64,000 nucleotides of DNA, taken from assembly GCF_900141895.1 (NCBI RefSeq), contig NZ_FQYT01000003.1, forward strand, positions 1-64,000. Direction: 5' to 3'. Of this stretch, positions 51,274 through 58,134 are shown piece by piece; the first letter of the stretch is position 1; every line of letters begins with the position of its first letter. The notes beneath the pieces are model-generated. The model saw only the letters and a program-made list of their open reading frames with translations, was not told where the DNA came from and made no database searches. The position numbers and the translations under genes are program-made. The DNA comes from Parasporobacterium paucivorans DSM 15970. Its GTDB lineage: Bacteria; Bacillota; Clostridia; Lachnospirales; Lachnospiraceae.

Positions 51274-51612
51274 CTATAATTCTTTACTTGGTCCTTCCGG
51301 CAATGGCATCCAGTGAGTTATGCAATCCTTGTGTTTTCTATAAACCGAATCTCCGTCTATATCCCATTCTCCAATATAAAATCCATCCTCCGGCGCTATG
51401 ATTTCGTATTCTTTGTTAAAGAGTGTATTAAATACCCTTTCACTTTTTGAGTGTCCTGGATGTCTATCCACCCTATTATCTATTACTGTTCCGGCCTTGT
51501 AGTATGCAAGCAGTCCGACTTGGAAATCCTCCAGGCATTCATCGTAGTAGCAGGTTAATATGCTTTGTTCGTCCTCCGGCAATCTTTCTTTTACGCTAAT
51601 CCATTTACTCAT
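51274..51612 (-). CDS. DUF551 phage protein
   Basis: The sequence ends with VYRKHKDCITHWMPLPEGP, the DUF551 signature (THWMPLPxxP), and begins MSKWISVKERLPEDEQSILTCYYD. The family is very common in phages of Gram-negative and Gram-positive hosts and of unknown role. Length 112 aa is normal. Confidence 0.9.
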   Translation of the reverse strand: MSKWISVKERLPEDEQSILTCYYDECLEDFQVGLLAYYKAGTVIDNRVDRHPGHSKSERVFNTLFNKEYEIIAPEDGFYIGEWDIDGDSVYRKHKDCITHWMPLPEGPSKEL

Positions 51613-51640
51613 TTTACTTTTCTCCTTTATGTGCTATAAT

Positions 51641-51844
51641 TTAATTGACTTTTTGTTCCTGCCCCTCGGTTGCCGCTGATGGGCTTTTTTCTTGCTCGGC
51701 TACCTCTTTAATAATCTGCTGCGCCTTCTCCAATGCATAAATATACGTCTGGGAGTGCTTGCTGGGCTTTCCGTCATAACATTCCAGGATGCCGTTGATT
51801 TCTGTGGTTATGAGGCGGTAGGCGGTTTTCAGTGGTTCGGTCAT
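51641..51844 (-). CDS. Hypothetical phage protein (67 aa)
   Basis: MTEPLKTAYRLITTEINGIL continues as a helical bundle segment with a Ser/Glu/Gln-rich tail. Not recognised. The ATG at 51844 follows the tiny frame upstream at a suitable distance behind GGAGGG. Confidence 0.55.
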   Translation of the reverse strand: MTEPLKTAYRLITTEINGILECYDGKPSKHSQTYIYALEKAQQIIKEVAEQEKSPSAATEGQEQKVN

Positions 51845-51855
51845 GCGGGGCCCTC

Positions 51856-51918
51856 CTATTCCGCTTCTTGAATCAGATCCATAATATTTATCTGTTCGTC
51901 CGGCTTATATGTCAGCAT
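51856..51918 (-). CDS. Very short ORF (20 aa), possible leader peptide
   Basis: The frame starting MLTYKPDEQINIMDLIQEAE has AAGGAGG 6 nt before its ATG at 51918, a better site than most genes nearby. It lies between the transglycosylase and the 67-residue gene and could act as a coupled leader. Confidence 0.35.
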   Translation of the reverse strand: MLTYKPDEQINIMDLIQEAE

Positions 51919-51928
51919 TTCTTCCTCC

Positions 51929-52534
51929 TTAATCGTAAAATGCTAACTCCTGCGCCCTTGCTATAATTTCCGTTGCGTACCGTGTCGGACTGTCTGCATT
52001 GTTCCAGGCGTACCGCTCCCCGCCATTAAAAGCCGATAAAGCCCATTCAATCCCATTACCCTTACTTATTAACTCTAATAGATAATCCACCCCTACAATC
52101 ACGTTTGGAATCGGCTGAAGCATATCGGAGGCGGTATATCCGTACTTTGCCATCCGGTCTGCGTGGAATCTGATTTGAATCTGCATGAGGCCGTAACTCT
52201 TGCCCTGGTCGCCGATTACCAATGCATCATAATCGCTCTCATACTCGATAATCGCCAAAACTAAATAAGGGCTGATTTCTTTATCGGAACAATATTGATA
52301 TAACCATTGGTCAAATTCTTCTCCGATTGGAGAGATAATGCTTGATGATACAGATGTTTCTGTTGGTGCTTCTGTCGGGATCTCGATTGTCACTGCTTCG
52401 GTCTGAATTTCCGTCATTGCTTTTACCGGCTCCGCTTCGACTGGCTTGTCATTGTACAGCCACATTCCGCAGATCATGGCGGTCAATCCGATTCCGGTTA
52501 ACGCTGGATATAAAATGTCTTGTTTTAGGTTGAT
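51929..52534 (-). CDS. Membrane-anchored lytic transglycosylase (SLT type), non-standard start likely
   Basis: The SLT domain (about residues 55-180 counted from the first ATG) has catalytic E83 in EYESDYD, SYGLMQIQ at 98-105 and AFNGG near 153. It cuts the glycan strand of peptidoglycan. The first ATG (52486) lies inside a hydrophobic stretch with no ribosome site. In frame upstream the sequence reads NLKQDILYPALTGIGLTAM, completing a membrane anchor, and GGAGG lies 8 nt before an ATC codon at 52534 (an ATA is at 52540). Initiation at an ATC or ATA codon is therefore suspected. Location in the early region rather than the lysis cassette is unusual; an entry or cell-wall role is possible. Confidence 0.7.
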   Translation of the reverse strand: MNLKQDILYPALTGIGLTAMICGMWLYNDKPVEAEPVKAMTEIQTEAVTIEIPTEAPTETSVSSSIISPIGEEFDQWLYQYCSDKEISPYLVLAIIEYESDYDALVIGDQGKSYGLMQIQIRFHADRMAKYGYTASDMLQPIPNVIVGVDYLLELISKGNGIEWALSAFNGGERYAWNNADSPTRYATEIIARAQELAFYD

Positions 52535-52547
52535 ACGTATCGCCTCC

Positions 52548-52736
52548 TTAGATTAAAATCCCTCGTTTTCTCAACTTCTCAAATTCTTCTGTATCAATTA
52601 TAAACTTACCGCCCCGGCTGGTCCTGTTCGCAAACTTGACGGCCTGTTTATGATGGACGATCCTTTTTAGGTAGTCCCGGCTGAATCCCAGTTCGGTCAA
52701 TTCTGATATAGACATGAGCGGCTTGGGATAGTTCAT
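52548..52736 (-). CDS. Excisionase/Cro-type small DNA-binding protein (62 aa)
   Basis: From ATG 52736 (GGGAGGG upstream): MNYPKPLMSISELTELGFSR, DYLKRIVHHK and a second strand KFIIDTEEFEKLRKRG form a MerR/Xis-like winged helix. Such proteins act as excisionases or early regulators. A perfect operator (52760-52774) lies 24 bp upstream of the start, so it is under switch control. The longer frame from 52766 would overlap that operator and is rejected. Confidence 0.7.
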   Translation of the reverse strand: MNYPKPLMSISELTELGFSRDYLKRIVHHKQAVKFANRTSRGGKFIIDTEEFEKLRKRGILI

Positions 52737-52759
52737 TGCGCTCCCTCCCTTCGTGATTC

Positions 52760-52774
52760 CGTCCAATTTGGACG
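52760..52774. promoter_or_regulatory. Perfect palindromic operator CGTCCAATTTGGACG
   Basis: This 15-bp palindrome is the best of four related sites, the others being in the divergent switch region. It is placed between the Cro-like gene and the excisionase-like gene, where a bound regulator would control the latter. Confidence 0.75.
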
Positions 52775-52792
52775 CTTGAAAAGCAAAAAAAA

Positions 52793-53005
52793 TTACGGAC
52801 GTTTGAAATTTACAAGAGCTACGCCCGTCTTTTCGCTAATCTGGAAAAGGTTGCTGACACTCATACTCCTCATATTTTGTTCGTATCTTCTGTAAGAGCG
52901 GTATGGAATGCCCACTAATTCGGCAAATTCCTCTTGATTCATCCCGAACAACATCCGTAATTCTTTAAGGGTTACAACCCCTGTAATAGTAATCTGGTCT
53001 AACAT
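52793..53005 (-). CDS. Cro-like helix-turn-helix regulator (70 aa)
   Basis: From ATG 53005 (GGAGGTGATTAC upstream) it reads MLDQITITGVVTLKELRMLF and has an HTH of the XRE type (GMNQEEFAELVGIPYRSYRRYEQNMR). It is the first gene of the leftward early operon, facing the rightward repressor gene, which is the Cro position. The longer frame to 53065 would run into the -10 region and is rejected. Confidence 0.8.
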   Translation of the reverse strand: MLDQITITGVVTLKELRMLFGMNQEEFAELVGIPYRSYRRYEQNMRSMSVSNLFQISEKTGVALVNFKRP

Positions 53006-53035
53006 GTAATCACCTCCTGGCATTATTTTGTAAGC

Positions 53036-53050
53036 CGTCCGTATTGGACG
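53036..53050. promoter_or_regulatory. Operator between Cro-like gene and leftward promoter
   Basis: CGTCCGTATTGGACG matches the perfect operator in 12 of 15 positions (outer arms identical, centre changed). It lies just downstream of the leftward -10. Confidence 0.65.
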
Positions 53051-53055
53051 TTTTA

Positions 53056-53084
53056 AGAATAGCACTTATGTGTGTAGGTGTCAA
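53056..53084 (-). promoter_or_regulatory. Leftward early promoter of the prophage
   Basis: TTGACA (53079-53084), a 17-nt spacer and TATTCT (53056-53061) on the minus strand. An operator-like half (CCAATTTGGACG, 53087-53098) touches the -35 and another lies downstream of the -10, so occupied operators would block it. Confidence 0.8.
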
Positions 53085-53116
53085 CCCCAATTTGGACGTT
53101 TTTTAAAAAATATTTC

Positions 53117-53145
53117 TTGTATTCCGTCCAATAGTGTCTTATAAT
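53117..53145 (+). promoter_or_regulatory. Rightward promoter for the repressor gene, with operator half-site in the spacer
   Basis: TTGTAT (53117-53122), 17-nt spacer and TATAAT (53140-53145). CGTCCAAT (53125-53132) lies inside the spacer, so a bound regulator could repress this promoter too. The start near 53152 leaves a leader of about 47 nt. Confidence 0.75.
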
Positions 53146-53198
53146 GGGATTACACTTATACATGAAGTGAGATTGAAAAATAGGAGGCAGGCGGCAAT

Positions 53199-53558
53199 AT
53201 GGAAGGTACACTATATATTGAGATAGGCAGAAGATTAAACGCAGCTAGACTTGAAAACGGCTTCACACTTGAGTATGTGGCGCGCAAACTAAACGTAACC
53301 GCCAAGACAATACGCAGATATGAGGACGGAGATAGAAAAGTAACTCTGGGCACACTGAAAGACCTATGCGATATTCTTGGAATGGACTACTATCAACTAT
53401 TAAAAGATTTACAGGGCAATGGCGGACGCACGCCGACACCTATCAAAGAAGTGCAGCTTGATCCGGAAACAATGGCATTAATCGATGCGACAAAAGAGCT
53501 TAGTCCAGCAGACAAAGAAAAGGCGTTGGAAATCGTCAAGTTGCTTGCTAAGAAATAA
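53199..53558 (+). CDS. XRE-family lysogeny repressor (CI-like, 119 aa)
   Basis: An N-terminal HTH (GRRLNAARLENGFTLEYVARKLNVTAKTIRRYEDGDRKVTLGTLKDLCDILGM, about 10-65) is followed by a short helical C-terminus (ELSPADKEKALEIVKLLAKK). It lacks a LexA/CI-type self-cleavage domain, so induction must work otherwise, perhaps through the gene behind it. The ATG at 53199 has AGGAGG upstream. It is divergent from the Cro-like gene across the operator region, so it is the probable CI-type repressor. Confidence 0.8.
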   Translation: MEGTLYIEIGRRLNAARLENGFTLEYVARKLNVTAKTIRRYEDGDRKVTLGTLKDLCDILGMDYYQLLKDLQGNGGRTPTPIKEVQLDPETMALIDATKELSPADKEKALEIVKLLAKK

Positions 53559-53581
53559 AACAAGGGAAAGAGGAACGAGCT

Positions 53582-53734
53582 ATGAGGATAGTAGGAGAAG
53601 GGTTGCCAGATGATATTATGGGGATTATGAAGGGAGGCGAGATGATTGTGAGTGATGCGCTCGATATTGGGGCGCAGATAGATGTGTTTTTATATTTTTT
53701 GGATAACCTATCCACTATATCGGATAAATCGTAA
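53582..53734 (+). CDS. Small protein behind the repressor (50 aa)
   Basis: MRIVGEGLPDDIMGIMKGGE... ends YFLDNLSTISDKS. The ATG has AAAGAGG at good spacing and follows the repressor by 23 bp. Its last 20 bp overlap the 3' end of the convergent HTH gene at 53715. It might modulate the repressor, but nothing shows this directly. Confidence 0.55.
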   Translation: MRIVGEGLPDDIMGIMKGGEMIVSDALDIGAQIDVFLYFLDNLSTISDKS

Positions 53735-53924
53735 ACAATTCGCCAATATCCACATTAAGAGCGATTGCAATCCGCGCAAGCGTTAATATAGATGGATTCC
53801 TGTTCCCGTTCTCGATTTCGGATATCTGACTGTCACTAACACCTGATATCTTTTCGAGTTCGGCAAGGGTCAATCCCTTATTGTATCTAATTTGTGCAAT
53901 ATGATATATAATTTTTATGTCCAT
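53715..53924 (-). CDS. Second XRE-family regulator, probably from a leaderless mRNA (69 aa)
   Basis: The protein is an HTH domain alone (MDIKIIYHIAQIRYNKGLTLAELEKISGVSDSQISEIENGNRNPSILTLARIAIAL). No Shine-Dalgarno sequence precedes the ATG at 53924. Instead an extended -10 (TGATATAAT, 53932-53940) ends 7 nt before it, so transcription probably starts at or next to the ATG. Its gene converges on the 50-residue gene. It could be a second repressor or an integrase-side regulator. Confidence 0.75.
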   Translation of the reverse strand: MDIKIIYHIAQIRYNKGLTLAELEKISGVSDSQISEIENGNRNPSILTLARIAIALNVDIGELFTIYPI

Positions 53925-53991
53925 GCTGATTATTATATCACTTATTTTATTTTATGCCGTCCTATATTGTGGATGGAGAAGGGGAGACAAT

Positions 53992-54240
53992 ATGACTTGT
54001 CCAAAATGTAATTCAGAAAATGTAAATACGCAGGTAGTGTCGGAGATGACGCTCAAAACAAAGCACCGGGGAATTATCTATTGGCTGTTTATTGCCTGGT
54101 GGTGGCTTCCTATAAAGTGGTTAATTTTCACTATCCCGGCAATTATCGTTAAATTATTCAGGCCGAAACGGTATAAAACTACCACAACGCATATAACAAA
54201 ATGTGTCTGCCAGGGCTGTGGAAATACCTGGGACGCATAA
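53992..54240 (+). CDS. Zinc-ribbon membrane protein (82 aa)
   Basis: From ATG 53992 (GGGGAG upstream): CPKC (3-6) near the start pairs with CQGC near the end to form a split zinc ribbon. Between them lies one hydrophobic segment (IIYWLFIAWWWLPIKWLIFTIPAIIVKL). The protein is expressed rightward just before the integrase, a position typical of lysogenic-conversion or superinfection-exclusion genes. The longer frame to 53917 lacks a ribosome site. Confidence 0.65.
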   Translation: MTCPKCNSENVNTQVVSEMTLKTKHRGIIYWLFIAWWWLPIKWLIFTIPAIIVKLFRPKRYKTTTTHITKCVCQGCGNTWDA

Positions 54241-54263
54241 CGCCATAGCCGGGAGGTGATTTT

Positions 54264-55385
54264 ATGGCTAAAGCAAAAGAACAAAAATACACACCGCGAT
54301 CTGACGGAAGATACCACACCCGGATACGCACCGGGGAGCATGATGATAACGGAAGGGCAATATCTATTCCGCTGTATGCTGCCAGCAGCGCAAAGTTGGA
54401 AAAACTAATCATTGATACGAAAGTGGACTTAAAAAACGGAACCTATAAAAAGCCAGATGAAGTTACCGTGGAATCATATGCCGAGAAGTGGCTCAAGACC
54501 TATAAGAGCAATAAGTCCACCAATACTAAGCAAATGTACGCCTGGATTGTTAAAGGGCATATAATCCCTAAAATAGGCACAAAACGGCTTGTGGATGTAA
54601 CCCACTCCGATATACAATGGATTATTAACGATATGGGAAGCAAAAGGAGGACCTGCGAACAGATCATGCTGACACTCCGGCAAATCATAAAGGCAGCCAT
54701 CCGGGATGATATCATCAAAAAGAGTCCATGCGAAGATATTGAGCTTCCAGCAAAGACAAAATCAGAGAAACGTGCCCTGACCGATAAGGAAGTGGAGGCC
54801 ATGAAGAAATGCGACTTTACCGAAAAGGAATCTGCTTTTGTCGGCTTACTATATTATTTTGGACTGCGCCGGGAAGAAGTGATTGCCCTGATGCGGAATG
54901 ATTTCGACTTTGAAAAAAAGACTCTCACAATCAGCCGGGCCATTGTATTTGATGTGAATAAGGCTGTGGTAAAGGATACGAAGTCCCAGGCCGGGAAAAG
55001 AGAGCTTGTCATTCCAGATGCATTCCTCTCCGAGATACAAAGCTATATATCGACCATAGACGGACTTTATCTGTTTACTAAGAGTGACGGAGGATTAATA
55101 AGTAAAGTTGCTTTCAGGCTCCTATTTGATGCGATACGGAACAAGATAAACGCAAAGATGGGAGGCAATGAGAAGATAAAAGCCACGGACTTGACCGCCT
55201 ACACATTCCGTCATAATTATTGCACATTGCTATACTATTCCGGGATCTCGACAAAGAAGGCTGCAGAGCTGATGGGTCACAAAGATATACAGATGATAAT
55301 GAGGATATATGCCCACCTGGACGAGCAGAAGGAAAAGACGGAAGAAAAAATAAACACGATGTTCGACAAAAAGATTGCATTATAA
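54264..55385 (+). CDS. int: Prophage tyrosine integrase
   Basis: The 373-residue enzyme has an N-terminal arm-binding domain (~5-60), a SAM-like core-binding domain (~66-165) and a catalytic domain. Active-site residues are R202 (GLRREE), K240, R316 (in YTFRHN), H339 (MGHKD) and the nucleophile Y349 (RIYAHLD). The His of the usual HxxR box is Y313, a variant known in other Firmicutes phage integrases. It joins the phage to the 51-bp tRNA-Lys core and should bind the 11-bp arm repeats at both ends. The ATG at 54264 has GGGAGG upstream, and a terminator follows. Confidence 0.95.
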   Translation: MAKAKEQKYTPRSDGRYHTRIRTGEHDDNGRAISIPLYAASSAKLEKLIIDTKVDLKNGTYKKPDEVTVESYAEKWLKTYKSNKSTNTKQMYAWIVKGHIIPKIGTKRLVDVTHSDIQWIINDMGSKRRTCEQIMLTLRQIIKAAIRDDIIKKSPCEDIELPAKTKSEKRALTDKEVEAMKKCDFTEKESAFVGLLYYFGLRREEVIALMRNDFDFEKKTLTISRAIVFDVNKAVVKDTKSQAGKRELVIPDAFLSEIQSYISTIDGLYLFTKSDGGLISKVAFRLLFDAIRNKINAKMGGNEKIKATDLTAYTFRHNYCTLLYYSGISTKKAAELMGHKDIQMIMRIYAHLDEQKEKTEEKINTMFDKKIAL

Positions 55386-55400
55386 TTTACAAATAAAAAG

Positions 55401-55430
55401 GCCCCTACCGTAATGGTAAGGGCTTAATTT
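55401..55430 (+). terminator. Integrase terminator
   Basis: GCCCCTACC/GGTAAGGGC (arms 55401-55409 and 55415-55423, one mismatch) is followed by TTAATTTTTT on the plus strand, 15 bp after the integrase stop. Confidence 0.85.
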
Positions 55431-55503
55431 TTTGACTAAACTTTGACTAAACTTTGACTAAATTACACCCCCAAAATGGGCCTTGACTAAACTTTGACTA
55501 CAC
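55431..55503 (+). repeat. Five 11-bp integrase arm-type repeats, right end
   Basis: Copies of TTTGACTAAAC (with small variations) begin at 55431, 55442, 55453, 55482 and 55493, all in one direction and mostly 11 bp apart. The same repeat occurs twice inside the left end. Confidence 0.8.
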
Positions 55504-55534
55504 TTATTTCGGCTTATTTCAACCTACTTCCACT

Positions 55535-55587
55535 AATTAAAAAAGTGCCTAAACCCTAGAGTTCTTGCGCCTCCCAGGCTTAAACAC
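55535..55587 (-). terminator. Phage-borne replacement terminator for tRNA-Lys
   Basis: On the minus strand GTGTTTAAGCC (55577-55587) can pair with GGTTTAGGCAC (55545-55555), 11 bp with some G-U pairs, followed by TTTTTTAATT. It lies just behind the tRNA 3' end, inside the prophage. Confidence 0.65.
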
Positions 55588-55592
55588 TCGAC

Positions 55593-55643
55593 TGCGCCTC
55601 CAGGGGATCGAACCCTGCACACCCTGATTAAGAGTCAGGTGCT
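55593..55643. repeat. attR core: 51-bp repeat inside tRNA-Lys
   Basis: Identical to 21159-21209. It runs from the discriminator base of the tRNA to nucleotide 23, so recombination leaves the tRNA sequence unchanged. Confidence 0.95.
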
Positions 55644-55665
55644 CTACCAGATGAGCTAGAAGCGC
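55593..55665 (-). tRNA. tRNA-Lys (CTT)
   Basis: The 73-nt cloverleaf has acceptor GCGCTTC/GAGGCGC, a D arm, an anticodon loop CTCTTAA (anticodon CTT, reads AAG), a TTCGATC T loop and discriminator A. CCA is not encoded. The gene is complete because the prophage restores its 3' part. Confidence 0.95.
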
Positions 55666-55788
55666 TTATTTTTTTCACAACGTAAGTGCTATTATAATGT
55701 AATATTCCAGAAAATGCAAGAGTTTTTGTCCGGCATTTTCAAATAATTTCATGGCACCCAGATTTTTCATCCGGGTGCTCAATAATAA

Positions 55789-56433
55789 TTATGCTTTTTT
55801 TCTTTCCGCAATGAGTTTACAGATGGGATGTCCAAGTCCGGAGAATTTCTCCTCGTATTCCGTCATCACATTTCCTTCATTCATAGCATCATTATGCAGG
55901 TCTTTTGTATAAGCGGTGATCTCGAAATTGGTCAAAGGTATCTGCTCCAGAGAAAAATCAAATAGGTCCATGTTATCGGTTTTAAATTCGATTCTGCCGT
56001 CCTTTCTGAGAATCCGGTCGTATCTGCCAAAGAACTCCTTGGATGTCAATCTTCTTTTTGCATGCCGGTCCTTTGGCCATGGATCAGAAAAATTCAGATA
56101 GATCCAGTCTACTTCCCCTTCGCCAAACACTGCTGCTATATCTTCCGCATCCATTCCGATGAAATACAGATTGTCCATCTTCATCTTTTCCCTTTTTTCA
56201 AGGGCACGGTATAAAACGCTGGCATATTTCTCTATTCCGACATAGTTGATTCCAGGATTCTGCTGGGCAAGCCGGGTGAGGAACCTGCCTTTTCCCATTC
56301 CGATCTCGATGTATAAGGGATTGCTGTTATTAAAGACCTCCCTCCATTTATTCCGGTATTCTTCCGGATTATTGATTACATAAGGGCTTTCCGCTATGGC
56401 TTCTTTCGAGCCCCGCACATTTCTTAATCGCAT
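55789..56433 (-). CDS. trmB: tRNA (guanine-N7-)-methyltransferase
   Basis: The 214-residue protein has the TrmB pattern: EIGMGKGRFLTRLAQQNP (AdoMet site), YVGIEKYASVLYRAL, and INFSDPWPK-type motif (YLNFSDPWPKDRHAKRRL) with TSKEF behind it. It makes 7-methylguanosine at position 46 of tRNAs. The ATG at 56433 has AGGAG upstream. It is chromosomal, divergent from the carboxypeptidase gene. Confidence 0.95.
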   Translation of the reverse strand: MRLRNVRGSKEAIAESPYVINNPEEYRNKWREVFNNSNPLYIEIGMGKGRFLTRLAQQNPGINYVGIEKYASVLYRALEKREKMKMDNLYFIGMDAEDIAAVFGEGEVDWIYLNFSDPWPKDRHAKRRLTSKEFFGRYDRILRKDGRIEFKTDNMDLFDFSLEQIPLTNFEITAYTKDLHNDAMNEGNVMTEYEEKFSGLGHPICKLIAERKKA

Positions 56434-56565
56434 TTATTTTCTCCTATATTTTTTTATTATCATACATTATTTTTCTTGAATTAAAAAGCTTGTTTGTGGT
56501 GAATTTTTTGCGCAGACGTGGTATATTGTTAAATAGAAAAAATTTATATATGGGAGCTTATATCA

Positions 56566-57903
56566 ATGAAAAAATTTATCACGGCCATTTCGGCCTTTAT
56601 TATACTTTTCACATGCGTCTTTTCCTTTAATACCACGCAAATACTGGCGGCTTCTGAATCCTGGCCAGCCTATCCGGAAATCTTTGCGGAAACCGGTGTT
56701 GTAATCGAGGCTTCAACAGGGACGGTTCTCTATGATAAGGGTGCCCACAACCAGATGTATCCGGCCAGCATCACAAAAGTTCTGACCGCTCTCGTGGCTC
56801 TTCATAACTCCTCCTTAGATGAAACGGTCACATTTTCACACGATGCTGTCTTTTCACTTGAAATCGGCGATGCAAATATCGGTATGAAAGAGGGCGAGAC
56901 ACTGACGATGGAGGACTGCCTGTACGGACTTCTCCTTGCAAGCGCCAATGAAACTGCCAACGCCATTGCTGAGCACGTGGGCGGTTCAACCGATGGTTTT
57001 GCCAAAATGATGAATGAGACCGCCAAGGAAGCTGGTGCCCTGAATTCCCATTTCACTAACCCTTCCGGTCTTTTTGATGAAAATCATTATACCACAGCCT
57101 ATGACATGGCAATGATAACAAGGGAAGCCATCAAGAACAGTTCTTTTTTAGAGATTGAAAAAAATACCACGCATACCGTGGGGGCCACAAATCTGACTGC
57201 CGAGGTACGCAACCTGACTAATCGGCACAAAATGCTATTTCCTTCAAATTCCGTGTATTATGAGGGAATATTGGGTGGAAAGACCGGCTACGTGGACCAG
57301 TCCGGAAATACCCTTATTACTTTCGCCCGACGAAACAATATGACCCTCATCAGCGTAGTCATGAGGTCTGACAGCTACCATGTGTACGAAGACACAACCA
57401 GCCTCCTTAATTATGGTTTTGATAACTTTACAAAGGCTAATGTATCCGAAAGTGAAACCTTGTTTTCAGATTCCCAAAGCAGCAGTTCTATCTTTAAATC
57501 TGACTACCCGGCCGTTTATATCGATTCCAAAGATAGCGTCGTATTTCCTTCCAACGCAGCGTTTTCGGACCTTACCGCAACGCTGTCCCTGGATAAAAAC
57601 CCGGATGATGACCTGTATGCAACTCTGGAATACTCCTATGATGGAGTTAATGTGGGCTCCGCTTCCCTTAAAACCAATTCCCTCTTCGCAGGAAACATGG
57701 CCTTTACGCCTTTGCTCACGGAGGACGGAACGGCCACGGAAAAATCTGGCTCCTTTAATTTCAATGTCTGGCTGATTCCCGTTATCATAGTAGTGGTTGT
57801 TCTTGCCATCCTTTTCCAGAATTACCGCAGAAAGCTGGCCATGGCCAGAAAGAGAAAGCGGCTTCACAGAAAAAAATCAACTGATTCCTATAACAGATTT
57901 TAG
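56566..57903 (+). CDS. D-alanyl-D-alanine carboxypeptidase (penicillin-binding protein 5/DacF type)
   Basis: A signal peptide (MKKFITAISAFIILFTCVFS, cut after a nearby Ala) precedes the serine enzyme domain: SITK (S of PASITK ~residue 69), SAN (LASANETAN ~127) and KTG (GGKTGYVDQSG ~242). It trims the terminal D-Ala from peptidoglycan stems. The C-terminal domain ends in a membrane helix (VWLIPVIIVVVVLAILF) and a very basic cytoplasmic tail, an integral anchor rather than the amphipathic helix of classical PBP5. At 445 residues it is complete, and a terminator follows. Confidence 0.92.
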   Translation: MKKFITAISAFIILFTCVFSFNTTQILAASESWPAYPEIFAETGVVIEASTGTVLYDKGAHNQMYPASITKVLTALVALHNSSLDETVTFSHDAVFSLEIGDANIGMKEGETLTMEDCLYGLLLASANETANAIAEHVGGSTDGFAKMMNETAKEAGALNSHFTNPSGLFDENHYTTAYDMAMITREAIKNSSFLEIEKNTTHTVGATNLTAEVRNLTNRHKMLFPSNSVYYEGILGGKTGYVDQSGNTLITFARRNNMTLISVVMRSDSYHVYEDTTSLLNYGFDNFTKANVSESETLFSDSQSSSSIFKSDYPAVYIDSKDSVVFPSNAAFSDLTATLSLDKNPDDDLYATLEYSYDGVNVGSASLKTNSLFAGNMAFTPLLTEDGTATEKSGSFNFNVWLIPVIIVVVVLAILFQNYRRKLAMARKRKRLHRKKSTDSYNRF

Positions 57904-57914
57904 AAAATATTAAA

Positions 57915-57950
57915 GCCGGAATTCCTTGTTATACAAGGTTTTCCGGCATT
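57915..57950 (+). terminator. Terminator after the carboxypeptidase gene
   Basis: GCCGGAA/TTCCGGC outer arms (57915-57921 and 57941-57947) enclose CCTTG/CAAGG, with a short T-rich tail (ATTATTTG). It lies directly before the convergent tRNA-Arg. Confidence 0.75.
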
Positions 57951-57955
57951 ATTTG

Positions 57956-58032
57956 TGGTGTTCCCGAGGTGATTCGAACACCCGGCCTACCGCTTAGGAG
58001 GCGGTCGCTCTATCCAGCTGAGCTACGGAAAC
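57956..58032 (-). tRNA. tRNA-Arg (CCT), CCA encoded
   Basis: Acceptor GTTTCCG pairs with CGGGAAC, the discriminator is A and CCA is encoded. The anticodon loop CTCCTAA gives anticodon CCT (reads AGG), and TTCGAAT is the T loop. Confidence 0.95.
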
Positions 58033-58134
58033 AATTATTTAAATATTTACTTCCCTTCGAATTGCGGAAATAAGTCTGATGTCATCTGAAACACATCATA
58101 TATAATATCCTGAATCACTCTTAAAGTCAACAAC

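Larger units (their letters stand above)
21159..55643. mobile_element. Prophage (34.5 kb, siphovirus-like) integrated in tRNA-Lys(CTT)
   Basis: The element is bounded by two identical 51-bp repeats (21159-21209 and 55593-55643) that correspond to the 3' part of tRNA-Lys. Inside lie a tyrosine integrase, a lysogeny switch, replication and recombination genes, an SPP1-type portal and N4-gp56-type capsid head module, a siphovirus tail module, holins and an amidase, in the standard order. All essential modules of a temperate phage seem present; the one clear lesion is a nonsense codon in a small accessory gene. A tape measure of only 600 residues implies a short tail. Confidence 0.95.

Noticed and set aside
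53006-53065. Longer start for the Cro-like regulator at 53065
   Set aside because: The extension would cover the operator and the leftward -10; the start at 53005 follows GGAGGTGATTAC.
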